Shown here in pieces: positions 27,420 through 37,187 of a stretch of DNA of 64,000 bases. The stretch is taken from the NCBI RefSeq assembly GCF_025153525.1, contig NZ_JANZNR010000002.1, positions 496,001-560,000 of the forward strand, in the 5' to 3' direction. The stretch is from Psychroserpens sp. SPM9. GTDB lineage: Bacteria > Bacteroidota > Bacteroidia > Flavobacteriales > Flavobacteriaceae. How positions within the stretch are numbered: the first letter of the stretch is position 1; every line of letters starts with the position of its first letter. A program made the position numbers and the translations under genes. A model generated the notes under the pieces. The model did not search any database. It had not been told where the DNA came from and saw only the letters and a program-made list of their open reading frames with translations.

Positions 27420-28499
27420 TTATAAGGTATTAACGTCAACCTCACGTAAATCACCTTGTAAAGGATCTTGACCAACATCGGCATAAGGAATATGCTCTTT
27501 GCAAACAGGTTTTCCAATAAGACTTTTTATTTTGTTTTTAACTACCCATTTGGTTGGATGTTTGATGTATTTTTTCATAACTGGAGCTGCTGTACCTACC
27601 ATCCAACAGTTTTTTGGACAGGTTCTTACTAAGCCTCTAACTTTATCGGCTTGTTCACTAAACCAGAGGTCTTCAAAAGAATCGTAATCACGAATGTTAC
27701 CCATAGATTCTTTCCAGTATTTTTTTTCTAAACCATTACAAGGATAAACGTCACCATAAGGTTCAATAAAGAAATTAACAGAGCCAGCCTCACAAGGTAG
27801 CATCCTCTTTTTTCCTTTAATATAATTGATGAGTCCTAAGTTAAAGTAAGCTCTATACCAGCTTTTAGGATTGTTATCTTTAAGTAACATATCGATTAAC
27901 TGTTCAAAATTGCTAATCACCTCATCTTTATTGGTCACTTCGTTATCGTCTTTATGGAAGTAAAATGAATTATGAAACGTTGCAGTTGCAAACTCCATAT
28001 CAATTTGTTTACTCAGTTCATAAAGGTTAATAAGATCATGCGAATTTTTATTGGAAACCGTCATCCCGAAACCAATATCTTTAATTCCCATTTCCTTTAA
28101 TCCCATTAAGGTTTTTAAACCTCTTTGAAAACCAGTATCTCTTCCTCTAAGATCATTATTGATTTCTTCCATTCCCTCCAAACTAACACGCACACCAATT
28201 TTAGGAAAACGCTTAGCCATTTTAAGTATTTTAGCGGTATGCCAACCAGCCGTAGAAATTACAACACGATCACTTTTTCTGTACATAACCTCAATAATAT
28301 CTTCAAGGTCTCTACGCATAAAAGGCTCGCCTCCTGTAATATTAGTAAACTTAAAATTTGGTAATTTTTCTAAATCCTCTGCTGTAATTTCATACTTTTT
28401 GTTAGTTGGATTTCTCCAAATATCACACATTTTACATTCCATATTACAACGGTAAGTTGTAATAATCGAAACATCAGAAGGTAATTTTATTTTACTCAT
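27420..28499 (-). CDS. Radical SAM protein with SPASM-like C-terminus
   Basis: A 359-residue enzyme with the radical SAM 4Fe-4S motif CNMECKMC (C18, C22, C25) and the downstream NITGGEPFMR strand. The C-terminal part has extra cysteines (LPCEAG, YPCNGL, TCPKNCW) arranged like a SPASM/twitch domain that binds additional clusters. The reaction is unknown. Its place among glycosyltransferases and an acyltransferase suggests sugar or lipid-carrier modification, but SPASM proteins also modify peptides. It starts four bases after the acyltransferase gene ends, so they are co-transcribed. Confidence 0.88.
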   Translation of the reverse strand: MSKIKLPSDVSIITTYRCNMECKMCDIWRNPTNKKYEITAEDLEKLPNFKFTNITGGEPFMRRDLEDIIEVMYRKSDRVVISTAGWHTAKILKMAKRFPKIGVRVSLEGMEEINNDLRGRDTGFQRGLKTLMGLKEMGIKDIGFGMTVSNKNSHDLINLYELSKQIDMEFATATFHNSFYFHKDDNEVTNKDEVISNFEQLIDMLLKDNNPKSWYRAYFNLGLINYIKGKKRMLPCEAGSVNFFIEPYGDVYPCNGLEKKYWKESMGNIRDYDSFEDLWFSEQADKVRGLVRTCPKNCWMVGTAAPVMKKYIKHPTKWVVKNKIKSLIGKPVCKEHIPYADVGQDPLQGDLREVDVNTL

Positions 28500-28503
28500 A
28501 ATA

Positions 28504-29211
28504 TTATGATTTTCTAGACTTAATTATTTTAGCTGGCACACCTCCAATAATGGAATAGGCGGGCACGTCTTTTGTTACAACTGCTCCAGCAGCTATAACA
28601 CAACCATCACCAATAGATACACCAGACATAATTGAAACATTAGCACCAATCCACACATCGCTACCAATGGATGTTTTTCCTTTTGTTACTCCTTGATTTT
28701 TAATAGGCGTATCAATGTCTTCGTAATTGTGGTTTTCTGAAAAAATATTGACTCGAGGACCAAAAATCACATTGTCACCAATTTCGATATCGCCTCTAAC
28801 ACCTATAAAACAATAATGGTTGATACCAACATTATTTCCAATCTTTAACGAGTTACCAACATTTCTCAAAACACCAGTACATTCAATTATAGCATATTTT
28901 CCTAGAGTGAAATTATTCCCAATTTCAACACCATCATAGCTTAACGCATTAATATAAGCGTGTTTCATTAGGTTTAAACCACTACCAGTCTTTATTTTAT
29001 GTCCAAATTGAATTTTAGCACCTTTTTCAGCAAATATAACACCTTTTGACTGTTTTAAGAAAGGTTTGATAAAAAGCATACCGCGAATAACCGAAAACCC
29101 TTTATCACCTAAAATAGTAAAAAGCTCTTTAAAAGAAAAAGGATAGGATAAAACATGCTTTTCTTTTTTTACTTTGGACAGAAAATACTCTATAATTTTG
29201 TATGCTTTCAT
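28504..29211 (-). CDS. Hexapeptide-repeat acyltransferase (LbH family)
   Basis: A 235-residue protein. The first ~60 residues are helical; the rest is a left-handed beta-helix with hexapeptide repeats (I/V-G-x-x-V/A pattern), ending with [16 protein letters not shown] and the [10 protein letters not shown] signature of the CatB/LacA/WcaF acetyltransferases. The likely catalytic His is in ENHNYEDID. It would O-acetylate a sugar using acetyl-CoA. It is the first gene of the reverse operon and has a good promoter. Confidence 0.9.
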   Translation of the reverse strand: MKAYKIIEYFLSKVKKEKHVLSYPFSFKELFTILGDKGFSVIRGMLFIKPFLKQSKGVIFAEKGAKIQFGHKIKTGSGLNLMKHAYINALSYDGVEIGNNFTLGKYAIIECTGVLRNVGNSLKIGNNVGINHYCFIGVRGDIEIGDNVIFGPRVNIFSENHNYEDIDTPIKNQGVTKGKTSIGSDVWIGANVSIMSGVSIGDGCVIAAGAVVTKDVPAYSIIGGVPAKIIKSRKS

Positions 29212-29242
29212 ATGTTCACCATTACATGAAAAAACTTAAACA

Positions 29243-29271
29243 CAAATGTAATCTTTTTCAGCATATAACAA
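29243..29271 (-). promoter_or_regulatory. Promoter of reverse polysaccharide operon
   Basis: On the minus strand TTG, an 18-base spacer and TACATTTG fit the Flavobacteriia consensus (TTG, 17-23 bases, TAnnTTTG). The box ends about 31 bases before the acyltransferase start. It is divergent from the promoter of the UDP-glucose dehydrogenase gene. Confidence 0.6.
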
Positions 29272-29297
29272 TAAGATTTATTAACTCATCTCAAGAG

Positions 29298-29327
29298 TTG
29301 GTTTATCGCTATACTTTCTTATTTTTG
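29298..29327 (+). promoter_or_regulatory. Promoter of UDP-glucose dehydrogenase operon
   Basis: TTG, a 19-base spacer and TATTTTTG match the Flavobacteriia promoter consensus, ending 15 bases before the ATG. This would start the forward transcript for the UDP-sugar genes and the glycosylphosphotransferase. Confidence 0.6.
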
Positions 29328-29342
29328 TTTAAAAATAAGTAA

Positions 29343-30650
29343 ATGAAAATATCAGTAATTGGCACAGGTTATGTAGGTTTAGTAACTGGAACATGCTTAG
29401 CCGAAACAGGAAATGATGTCTTGTGCATAGATATTGATGAACATAAAGTAAAAACACTAGTTGCGGGAAATGTTCCTATTTATGAACCGCATTTGGATGT
29501 TTTATTTGAACGAAACATAAAAGCGAATAGATTACGTTTTTCTACATCACTAGAAACTGGTGTAGAACATGGTGATATCATTTTTTTAGCTTTGCCAACA
29601 CCTGAAGATGAAGATGGGTCGGCAGATTTGTCTTATGTTTTGGGTGCTGCAAAAAGTATTGGTAAATTACTTAAGTCGTATAAAATAATAGTTGACAAAA
29701 GTACCGTTCCGGTTGGTACCGCAGAAAAAGTTTCTCAAGTTATTGCCAACGAAACGAATGTAGATTTTGATGTGGTATCTAATCCAGAGTTTCTAAGAGA
29801 AGGCTTTGCTGTAGATGATTTTTTAAAGCCAGAACGTATTGTCATTGGTTCAAGCTCAGAAAAAGCTTCTGAAATCATGAGAAAGTTATATAAGCCTTAT
29901 GTTCGTTCAGGAAACCCAATTCTTATTATGGACGAAAAATCTGCTGAACTTACTAAATACGCAGCAAATTCATTCTTAGCAACAAAGATTACATTTATGA
30001 ATGAAATTGCTAATTTTTGTGAAAAGGTAGGTGCCGATGTCGATAAGGTTCGCGTCGGTATGGGAACCGACTCTCGTATTGGTAAGCGTTTTTTGTTTCC
30101 TGGAATTGGCTATGGTGGCTCTTGCTTTCCAAAAGATGTTAAAGCGCTTCATAAATCTGGAAAAGACCATAATTACGATTTTAATATTCTCAATGCTGTC
30201 ATAAAAGTGAATGATACTCAAAAGAAAATATTAATTCCTAAAATCTTATCATTTTTTAATGAGGACATTAAAGGAAAAACATTCGCTATTTGGGGCTTGG
30301 CATTTAAACCAGAAACTGATGATATTCGTGAAGCTCCAGCAATTTATATGATAGAAGAACTTTTAAAACATAATACCAAGCTAAATGTTTTTGACCCTGA
30401 AGCCATGTCTAATGTCAAACGAAAATTAGGAAACCAATTACATTATGCACCCAATATGTATGAAGCTACCAAAGATGCTGATGCCTTAATAATTTGTACA
30501 GAATGGAGTATATTTAGAAGTGTCGATTTTGATAAACTGAAGCAACTTATGAAATCGCCTGTCATATTTGATGGGAGAAATTTATACGAAAATAGTGAAA
30601 TGAAAACCGAAGGGTTTCACTACAGGTCAATAGGCAGAACAGATTTATGA
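29343..30650 (+). CDS. ugd: UDP-glucose 6-dehydrogenase
   Basis: A 435-residue enzyme with the NAD loop [10 protein letters not shown] at the N-terminus, the DKSTVPVGT block, NPEFLREG, and the catalytic Cys261 in GGSCFPKD. It oxidises UDP-glucose to UDP-glucuronate using two NAD. The next gene, four bases overlapping, would use this product to make UDP-xylose, so the pair supplies one or both sugars to the polysaccharide. Length and motifs are standard. Confidence 0.96.
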   Translation: MKISVIGTGYVGLVTGTCLAETGNDVLCIDIDEHKVKTLVAGNVPIYEPHLDVLFERNIKANRLRFSTSLETGVEHGDIIFLALPTPEDEDGSADLSYVLGAAKSIGKLLKSYKIIVDKSTVPVGTAEKVSQVIANETNVDFDVVSNPEFLREGFAVDDFLKPERIVIGSSSEKASEIMRKLYKPYVRSGNPILIMDEKSAELTKYAANSFLATKITFMNEIANFCEKVGADVDKVRVGMGTDSRIGKRFLFPGIGYGGSCFPKDVKALHKSGKDHNYDFNILNAVIKVNDTQKKILIPKILSFFNEDIKGKTFAIWGLAFKPETDDIREAPAIYMIEELLKHNTKLNVFDPEAMSNVKRKLGNQLHYAPNMYEATKDADALIICTEWSIFRSVDFDKLKQLMKSPVIFDGRNLYENSEMKTEGFHYRSIGRTDL

Positions 30651-31639
30651 TACAAAAAAGAGTGCTTATTACAGGAGCCGCAGGCTTTTTAGGGTCGCAT
30701 CTATGTGATCGTTTTATAGATGAGGGATTTTATGTTATTGGAATGGATAATTTTATAACTGGTGATCCTAAAAACATAACACATCTAGAAGCTAATAGTA
30801 GTTTTGAGTTTATTGAGCATGATGTCACCAAACATATTTCTATAGAAAAATCTTTAGACTATATATTACATTTTGCATCTCCAGCAAGCCCAATAGACTA
30901 TTTAAAAATTCCAATACAAACCTTAAAAGTGGGCTCTTTAGGCACACACAATCTTTTAGGTTTAGCTAAAGCAAAAAAGGCAAGGTTGCTTATTGCCTCT
31001 ACTTCTGAAGTCTATGGAGACCCATTAGTGCATCCTCAATCCGAAGATTATTATGGTAATGTAAATACGATTGGACCACGTGGTGTTTACGATGAAGCCA
31101 AACGATTTCAAGAGTCTATTACGATGGCTTATCATCGATTTCACGGATTAGAAACACGAATTGTTCGTATTTTTAATACCTATGGCCCACGTATGCGACT
31201 TAACGATGGTCGAGTTATTCCCGCTTTTATGGGGCAAGCGCTTAGAGGTGAAGATTTAACTGTTTTTGGAGATGGCTCTCAAACCCGATCATTTTGTTAT
31301 GTCGACGATCAAATAGATGGGATTTATAAATTATTGTTTAGTGATTATGCGTATCCGGTTAATATTGGAAATCCTCAAGAAATAACCATAAAGGATTTTG
31401 CAGAAGAAATTATAAAACTAACAGGAATGTATCAAAAAATAACATATAAAAATCTTCCTGTAGATGATCCATTACAGCGACAGCCTGATATCTCTCTGGC
31501 AAAAAAGCTATTAAATTGGGAACCAAAAGTAAATAGAGCTGAAGGAATGTTAAAAACATTCAACTATTTTAAGAATTTTACCGATATTGAACTTAATAAA
31601 AGAGATCATAAAGATTTTTCTAACCATATAAAAAAATAA
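30647..31639 (+). CDS. UDP-glucuronate decarboxylase (UDP-xylose synthase)
   Basis: A 330-residue extended SDR enzyme. The cofactor loop GAAGFLGS is at residues 10-17, the [10 protein letters not shown] block and STSEVYGDP follow, and the catalytic motif is YDEAKRF with Y148 and K152. FASPASP and GVYDEAKR are diagnostic of UXS enzymes. It decarboxylates UDP-glucuronate to UDP-xylose. The start overlaps the ugd stop by four bases. A related 4-epimerase is less likely given these motifs. Confidence 0.9.
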   Translation: MIQKRVLITGAAGFLGSHLCDRFIDEGFYVIGMDNFITGDPKNITHLEANSSFEFIEHDVTKHISIEKSLDYILHFASPASPIDYLKIPIQTLKVGSLGTHNLLGLAKAKKARLLIASTSEVYGDPLVHPQSEDYYGNVNTIGPRGVYDEAKRFQESITMAYHRFHGLETRIVRIFNTYGPRMRLNDGRVIPAFMGQALRGEDLTVFGDGSQTRSFCYVDDQIDGIYKLLFSDYAYPVNIGNPQEITIKDFAEEIIKLTGMYQKITYKNLPVDDPLQRQPDISLAKKLLNWEPKVNRAEGMLKTFNYFKNFTDIELNKRDHKDFSNHIKK

Positions 31640-31640
31640 A

Positions 31641-32999
31641 TTGAGTACGTTTAAACACGGAAGATATTCTGGGTATATAAGACCAATTTCATACTTAATC
31701 GATTTAAGTATTTTAAATGGGCTAGGAATACTCTATTTTTTCAGAACTATAGATCCTTTAGTATTTTTAGTTGTAACAACTCTGGTTTGGATTACATTAT
31801 CCATGTTTTCAAAATTTTATGAGGTTTACAGGTATACACGTGAGGTCACCATATTAACATTAATTTTTAGGCAATTAGTATTATTTACCTTATTAGTGTT
31901 TGCCTTTTCTGGGTTTTTCCATGAATTTCAAATTAGCTCATCTTCTATAATTAAATATGTTTTACTATCATTTTTAATTATAACGTTTTTCAAGTTTGTG
32001 ATGTATTACCTACTTCAAAAATACAGATCTAGTTTTGGAGGTAATAGACGAAGAACAGTCATATTAGGAAAAAACAAACAAACCTTAGCGCTTGAAAATT
32101 TCTTTAATAAGAATCCTGAGTACGGATACGACCTTAAAAAGACTTTTACTTTTAAAGATAAGCACGAATCCCACCTTGATGATTGTTTTAAGTTTGTTAA
32201 GAACGAATCGATTGACGAAATATATTGCTCTATAAGCGCATTGAACAATTCACAATTACTCAAAGTTGTTGATTTTGCTGATAACAATTTAATAATCCTC
32301 AAATTTATACCTGATAATAAGGAAATATTTTCAAAAAAGTTGAAATATGAGAATTACGATTATATTCCTATACTCTCTTTAAGAAATATGCCTCTTAAAG
32401 ATTCAATTAACCAAGTGGTGAAGCGCGTTTTTGATATCGCATTTTCTTTTGCTGTAATCGTTTTTATTTTGTCATGGTTAACTCCCATTCTTGCATTTTT
32501 CATAAAATTAGAATCTAAAGGGCCTATCTTTTTTAAACAGTCGAGAAACGGATTCAATTATAAAGAATTTGATTGCTATAAGTTTAGGTCGATGACACCC
32601 AATAAAAATGCTCACTTATACCAGGCAACAAGAGGTGACCAAAGAATTACAAAAATTGGTAAATTCATAAGAAAAACCAGCATCGACGAATTACCACAAT
32701 TCTTTAATGTGCTTTTTGGAGATATGTCTGTTGTTGGTCCAAGACCGCACATGGTAAGCCACACAAATATGTATGCTAAGCGAATAGATAAGTTTATGGT
32801 TAGACATTTTGTAAAACCGGGTATTACAGGCTTAGCGCAGGTAAGCGGCTTTAGAGGCGAAATAGAATCTGATAAAGATATTATTGGCAGAGTGAAACTC
32901 GATATTTTTTACATAGAAAACTGGTCCTTACTTTTAGACCTAAAAATAATTATTCAAACGTTTGCTAACGCTGTCAAAGGCGAAGATAAAGCCTACTAA
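31641..32999 (+). CDS. Initiating sugar glycosylphosphotransferase (WcaJ/WbaP type)
   Basis: A 452-residue polyprenyl glycosylphosphotransferase. Four N-terminal membrane segments (to about residue 130) precede a CoA-binding-like domain, a further membrane helix (about 260-280) and the catalytic bacterial sugar transferase domain with FFKQSRNGFNYKEF, KFRSM, KTSIDELPQFFNV, GDMSVVGPRP and VKPGITGLAQV. It places the first sugar phosphate on undecaprenyl phosphate, starting repeat-unit assembly. The start is TTG, one base after the preceding stop; the next ATG would remove half of the membrane domain. Its 3' end overlaps the convergent GT4 gene by four bases. Confidence 0.93.
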   Translation: MSTFKHGRYSGYIRPISYLIDLSILNGLGILYFFRTIDPLVFLVVTTLVWITLSMFSKFYEVYRYTREVTILTLIFRQLVLFTLLVFAFSGFFHEFQISSSSIIKYVLLSFLIITFFKFVMYYLLQKYRSSFGGNRRRTVILGKNKQTLALENFFNKNPEYGYDLKKTFTFKDKHESHLDDCFKFVKNESIDEIYCSISALNNSQLLKVVDFADNNLIILKFIPDNKEIFSKKLKYENYDYIPILSLRNMPLKDSINQVVKRVFDIAFSFAVIVFILSWLTPILAFFIKLESKGPIFFKQSRNGFNYKEFDCYKFRSMTPNKNAHLYQATRGDQRITKIGKFIRKTSIDELPQFFNVLFGDMSVVGPRPHMVSHTNMYAKRIDKFMVRHFVKPGITGLAQVSGFRGEIESDKDIIGRVKLDIFYIENWSLLLDLKIIIQTFANAVKGEDKAY

Positions 33000-34159
33000 A
33001 TTAATCCAACCAACTGCTGTAATTGACTGTTAAAGTCAAACTGAGAAACAGCAACCTCTTGTATCGCTTGCTTTTGTGCTTCGGAAATATCACCGATTTC
33101 AATTTTAGAAATAACAGCATTTAAATCGGAATAATCCCCAGCTTCAGCCACCCAACCTAATTGGTGCGTTCTAATGACGCTTTCTCCTTCACCGCCTCCA
33201 AAATAAAGCATAGGCAAACCTAAACGCGCATATTCAAATATTTTAGAAGGGACACTTCCATATATTCTATTTAACAAAGGAATTATCGCCACATCATAGC
33301 CCATCAATAGCTCATGAAGTTCCTCTCTACTCACGCGTCCGTAGAAAAAAACAGGTAAATCAGGATGCTCTGCAATAAAAGCTTCTATTTTAGACTGTTC
33401 GGCTCCCGAACCGTAAATATGTAATTCAATAGCCGCATAATCTAATTCATTACAAAGTTTATAAATACCTTGGGCAATCCCCAATAATCCTGCATAAACA
33501 ATTTTAAGCTTCCCAGAGGGTGTTTGGTACGGGATTGAAGGCGGCTTAAATTCGGGATAATTCCGATATAAAAACGTTGGCTTTTCAGGAACAATCGTGG
33601 TCACATGCGCTATAATTTCTTCACTTTGTCCTAAGATTAAATGGGCTTTTTTATAATTATAACGCTCAATTTTTTCTAGTATTCGGTAACTAAAATTCTT
33701 TTTTAAAGCTCCTAATTCTAAGCCAGCAATAGGCCAAAGATCACTCACGTTTAAGATGAGGTTTCGATGTTTACGTCTTAAAAACAATAAGGCTGTAAAC
33801 GCTACTAGAAGTGGAGGTGATTGAATAATCACCGTTTTCGGAATTTTGTGCCACATAAAATACCAAACCAAACTAAAACTATACGATAGCATAGCTATAA
33901 GGCGCAAAATCTTGTTTTTAGAGTTGCTTGCATAGATCCAAAGTCGGTGTATGGTCATGTTATTTTCTTCGGAAATATGAGTGAATTTACCCTTATAATC
34001 TTTAAATATTTGTCCGGTAGGATAGTTTGGTAAAGGCGTTAACACACGTACCTTAAAATCTTGTTCCTGTAAGCCGTTTGCCAATTGAAAAATCCGATTG
34101 GAAGCTGCTCCTATTTCAGGAGGGAAATAACTCGTAATGATTAAAACTTCCTGCTTCAT
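32996..34159 (-). CDS. Glycosyltransferase family 4 (WbuB-like)
   Basis: A 387-residue GT-B enzyme. The start MKQEVLIITSYFPPEIGAASNR, LPNYPTG, NVSDLWPIAGLELG and the C-terminal GSVPSKIFEYARLGLPML are typical of the WbuB-like (L-fucosamine transferase) branch of GT4. A hydrophobic stretch near residues 95-125 may anchor it to the membrane. It would add a sugar to the lipid-linked unit. It overlaps the upstream ligase-like gene by four bases, and the two form a short reverse operon. Confidence 0.9.
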   Translation of the reverse strand: MKQEVLIITSYFPPEIGAASNRIFQLANGLQEQDFKVRVLTPLPNYPTGQIFKDYKGKFTHISEENNMTIHRLWIYASNSKNKILRLIAMLSYSFSLVWYFMWHKIPKTVIIQSPPLLVAFTALLFLRRKHRNLILNVSDLWPIAGLELGALKKNFSYRILEKIERYNYKKAHLILGQSEEIIAHVTTIVPEKPTFLYRNYPEFKPPSIPYQTPSGKLKIVYAGLLGIAQGIYKLCNELDYAAIELHIYGSGAEQSKIEAFIAEHPDLPVFFYGRVSREELHELLMGYDVAIIPLLNRIYGSVPSKIFEYARLGLPMLYFGGGEGESVIRTHQLGWVAEAGDYSDLNAVISKIEIGDISEAQKQAIQEVAVSQFDFNSQLQQLVGLI

Positions 34160-35472
34160 AATGCATCGGTTACTAAAGATGTAAACTGTTTAAGTTTACC
34201 GCTTTTAGATCGTTTTAATGCGCTTACCCGTTCAAAAGTAATGGTGAGTCCTTTTTCTAGATAGTGTTCCATTTCTTGAGTAATCGTTTTTTTTTGGTCT
34301 TCAGAAAGTGATTCAGCGCTAACATATGTCACCTTAAAAAGATGTGTTTTTAGTTGCTCTACAACAAATTCTTTGACATTGCCATCATCTTCAATAATGC
34401 TTTTTGTAATATAGTAAAAGGTAAGGCCAGCAGCTCTTTTTCCGCTAGGTAAAATGGCAATATCGTTAGTACGCCCAACCAGAGTTTTTAAAATGGGCTT
34501 TTTTAAGCTACTCTGTTTTGATAACACGCCCACATCGCCAATATCATAGCGAATAAAAGGATGTGCTTTATTATATAGTGATGTTATTACAATTCGGCCT
34601 TCTTCACCATAAGGAAGGACCTTATCAGCGTCGTCTAAAATTTCAACCAATAAGGTTTCACTGTTTACCTGCCAATCGTGATCTGGATTTTGAAATGCAA
34701 TTAAATCTAATTCCGAAGCGCCATATTCATTTATAATAGGGACTCCAAAACAGGTTTCCATTAATGCTTTATCTTTTTCAAATAACATTTCAGACGTAAC
34801 CACGCAGGCTTTTAAACTTGGGCAAATTGATTTTAAAATGAGATTTTTTCGTTCCAGAAACTTTGCGAATTGTACTATCGGACTCGTATATCCGTTGATA
34901 TAATCGAAAGAAGTAGACTCGAATTTTTTCAGAAATTTTTCAAATGCCGCATCACTCAGGTCAAAAACCGAAAACCGAAAACGCCTACTTAAACCATCTT
35001 TTAAACGTTCTTTATAATACCCTTTTTTATCCAACGGAATACCATAAAACCGGGCTTGTCTTGAGGTGTTGAAATCTAGGTCATACCATCCAAATCTATT
35101 CTGAATTACAGCCCAAGTCAGCGCGTGACAAAATTTATCTTTAGCAAAAATAAAAGGATCCCCTGAAGAGCCAGACGTCTTGTTTATATAAACCGATGTA
35201 CTTGTAAACCCTTTTGATAAACGCTGCTCTAAAGGAATTTGTAAATCGAGCTTTGTCATAACAGGCACAGAGTTCCAGTCTTTAGGATGTGTTTTCACTA
35301 AAGCCTTATAATAGGTGTTGTGTTCTAAATGATAAGCGAGAATTTCGTCTCGTTTCTTATAGATATAGGCCTCAAAATCACTTTCGTTTGTATTCTGAAT
35401 ATGAGTCAATTCGGCTTTTGCCTTATCTAAAGGAAAACCATTGAGTCGTAAAGAAAAATCAAAAATGTTCAA
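34156..35472 (-). CDS. CapK/PaaK-like AMP-forming ligase
   Basis: A 438-residue adenylate-forming enzyme related to phenylacetate-CoA ligase and to CapK proteins of capsule loci. Visible motifs are YINKTSGSSGDPFIFAKD near residue 100 (the ATP-binding loop), NEYGASELDLIAF in the middle and IRYDIGDVG in the hinge. The substrate is unknown; CapK-like proteins in polysaccharide loci are thought to activate an acyl or amino-acid group added to a sugar. It is co-transcribed with the GT4 gene through an ATGA-type overlap and is divergent from purD. Confidence 0.88.
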   Translation of the reverse strand: MNIFDFSLRLNGFPLDKAKAELTHIQNTNESDFEAYIYKKRDEILAYHLEHNTYYKALVKTHPKDWNSVPVMTKLDLQIPLEQRLSKGFTSTSVYINKTSGSSGDPFIFAKDKFCHALTWAVIQNRFGWYDLDFNTSRQARFYGIPLDKKGYYKERLKDGLSRRFRFSVFDLSDAAFEKFLKKFESTSFDYINGYTSPIVQFAKFLERKNLILKSICPSLKACVVTSEMLFEKDKALMETCFGVPIINEYGASELDLIAFQNPDHDWQVNSETLLVEILDDADKVLPYGEEGRIVITSLYNKAHPFIRYDIGDVGVLSKQSSLKKPILKTLVGRTNDIAILPSGKRAAGLTFYYITKSIIEDDGNVKEFVVEQLKTHLFKVTYVSAESLSEDQKKTITQEMEHYLEKGLTITFERVSALKRSKSGKLKQFTSLVTDAL

Positions 35473-35579
35473 AAAAAAGACAGTGTTTGTATTTATTGTA
35501 AAGTAAAGAAAAAAAAGTCTTGTTGCGAAGTTTACTTAAACGCTAAAAACGATTATTTTTACCGAAACAAAACGAAAGC

Positions 35580-36851
35580 ATGACAATTTTAATTCTTGGT
35601 TCTGGAGGAAGAGAGCACACATTCGCATGGAAAACAGTCCAAAGTCCTTTATGTGACGCCCTTTTTGTTGCTCCCGGAAATTCTGGAACAGCACAAATCG
35701 CAACGAATGTACCTATTAACGTAACCGATTTTAACGCCATCAAAACCTTGGTGCTTGAAAAAAATATTGACATGGTTGTTGTTGGTCCAGAAGATCCACT
35801 AGTTCAAGGGATTCATGATTTCTTTTTAAATGACGAGCAGTTAAAACATGTTGCTGTTATTGGTCCGCAAAAAGCGGCTGCCGAACTCGAAGGCAGCAAA
35901 GAATTTGCTAAAGAATTTTTATACAGACATCAAATTCCAACAGCGGCATACCAAAGTTTTGACGCCAATACGGTTGAAGAAGGGTATTTGTTTCTTGAGA
36001 CTTTAAATCCGCCATATGTATTAAAAGCCGACGGACTTGCAGCTGGAAAAGGCGTTTTAATTCTCAATGATTTAGCCGAAGCAAAAACCGAACTTAAAAA
36101 CATGTTAGTAGATGCCAAATTTGGAGCGGCAAGCTCAAAGGTGGTTATTGAAGAGTTTTTAGATGGTATCGAATTAAGCTGCTTTGTAATCACCGACGGG
36201 AAGCATTATAAAATACTGCCTACAGCCAAAGATTATAAACGTATTGGCGAAGGTAATACGGGTTTAAATACTGGTGGAATGGGAGCCGTGTCTCCTGTGC
36301 CATTTGCAACGGATGATTTTTTAGATAAAATAGAAGAACGTATTGTTAAACCTACAATTAACGGACTTCAAAAAGATAATTTGCCATATAAAGGCTTTGT
36401 GTTTATTGGTTTGATAAAGGTTGGTGACGAGCCAAAAGTTATTGAGTATAATGTAAGAATGGGTGATCCTGAAACCGAAGTGGTACTACCTAGGCTCAAA
36501 ACCGATTTGGTTACCATCTTTAAAGCAATTTCTGAAGAACGATTAAACGAGATTGCTATTGAAATTGACGAGCGCGCAGCAACCACCGTAATGTTGGTAT
36601 CAGGCGGTTATCCAGAGGCTTATGAAAAAGGCAAAGTAATTACAGGTCTTGAAACGATAAGCGATTCGATTCCGTTTCATGCAGGTGCTGTTGTTAAAGA
36701 CGGTCAAATTGTAACATCTGGAGGACGAGTAATGGCTATTACGTCCTATGGTAATACTTATAAAGAGGCCATAAAAAAATCTTATCAAACTATAGATAAA
36801 CTACACTTTGATAAGATGAATTATCGAAAAGATATTGGTTTCGATTTATAA
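35580..36851 (+). CDS. purD: Phosphoribosylamine-glycine ligase
   Basis: A 423-residue ATP-grasp enzyme with the N-terminal GSGGREHTFAWK motif, VVGPEDPLVQG, KADGLAAGKGV in the ATP-grasp domain, NTGGMGAVSP, and EYNVRMGDPETEVV near residue 290. It makes GAR in purine synthesis. Length and motifs are standard. It marks the return to housekeeping genes after the polysaccharide locus. The 3' end overlaps the convergent small membrane gene by six bases. Confidence 0.97.
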   Translation: MTILILGSGGREHTFAWKTVQSPLCDALFVAPGNSGTAQIATNVPINVTDFNAIKTLVLEKNIDMVVVGPEDPLVQGIHDFFLNDEQLKHVAVIGPQKAAAELEGSKEFAKEFLYRHQIPTAAYQSFDANTVEEGYLFLETLNPPYVLKADGLAAGKGVLILNDLAEAKTELKNMLVDAKFGAASSKVVIEEFLDGIELSCFVITDGKHYKILPTAKDYKRIGEGNTGLNTGGMGAVSPVPFATDDFLDKIEERIVKPTINGLQKDNLPYKGFVFIGLIKVGDEPKVIEYNVRMGDPETEVVLPRLKTDLVTIFKAISEERLNEIAIEIDERAATTVMLVSGGYPEAYEKGKVITGLETISDSIPFHAGAVVKDGQIVTSGGRVMAITSYGNTYKEAIKKSYQTIDKLHFDKMNYRKDIGFDL

Positions 36852-37073
36852 GTATGAATGAGAAGTAACACTTTTATCCTCCTCATTATTGTTGTTGAAT
36901 TTTTTCAATTGTAACATCCAATACACCATAGCAACAATACCAATGATGATAAAGATCCATGAAATTAAGTTGGCAGACCACCAGTTTTCAAGCTCTAATG
37001 CTCTAAGGGCATCAAAAGGAGCGAATAAAAAGTCTACAAATAGGTCTTGTATTGCGTAAAAAAAGTCTTTCAT
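36846..37073 (-). CDS. DUF6341 family small membrane protein
   Basis: A 75-residue protein with an amphipathic N-terminus (FLFAPFDALRALELENWW), one clear membrane segment (about 35-55) and a charged, Asn-rich tail. I recall this pattern next to purD and upp in Flavobacteriia as DUF6341; the function is unknown. A CAAAATTA element (TAATTTTG on the minus strand) about 62 bases upstream is a possible promoter box. Confidence 0.72.
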   Translation of the reverse strand: MKDFFYAIQDLFVDFLFAPFDALRALELENWWSANLISWIFIIIGIVAMVYWMLQLKKFNNNNEEDKSVTSHSYL

Positions 37074-37187
37074 TATAGTGATATTTTTAGAAACTCTTAT
37101 AGAGCTTCAAGGGTATAATCATATATTTACAGTGCAAAATTACGTATTTTTTTCATTTTAAAATAGTAAAGCGTCAAAACCATAGCA

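Noticed and set aside
28125-28455. Two open frames on the forward strand inside the radical SAM gene
   Set aside because: They are antisense to a gene with clear motifs and show no family features.
5304-35472. Whole polysaccharide locus as a recently acquired island
   Set aside because: There are no integrase, insertion sequence, tRNA or flanking direct repeats, and base composition looks similar by eye to the flanks. Transfer cannot be excluded, but the sequence does not show it.
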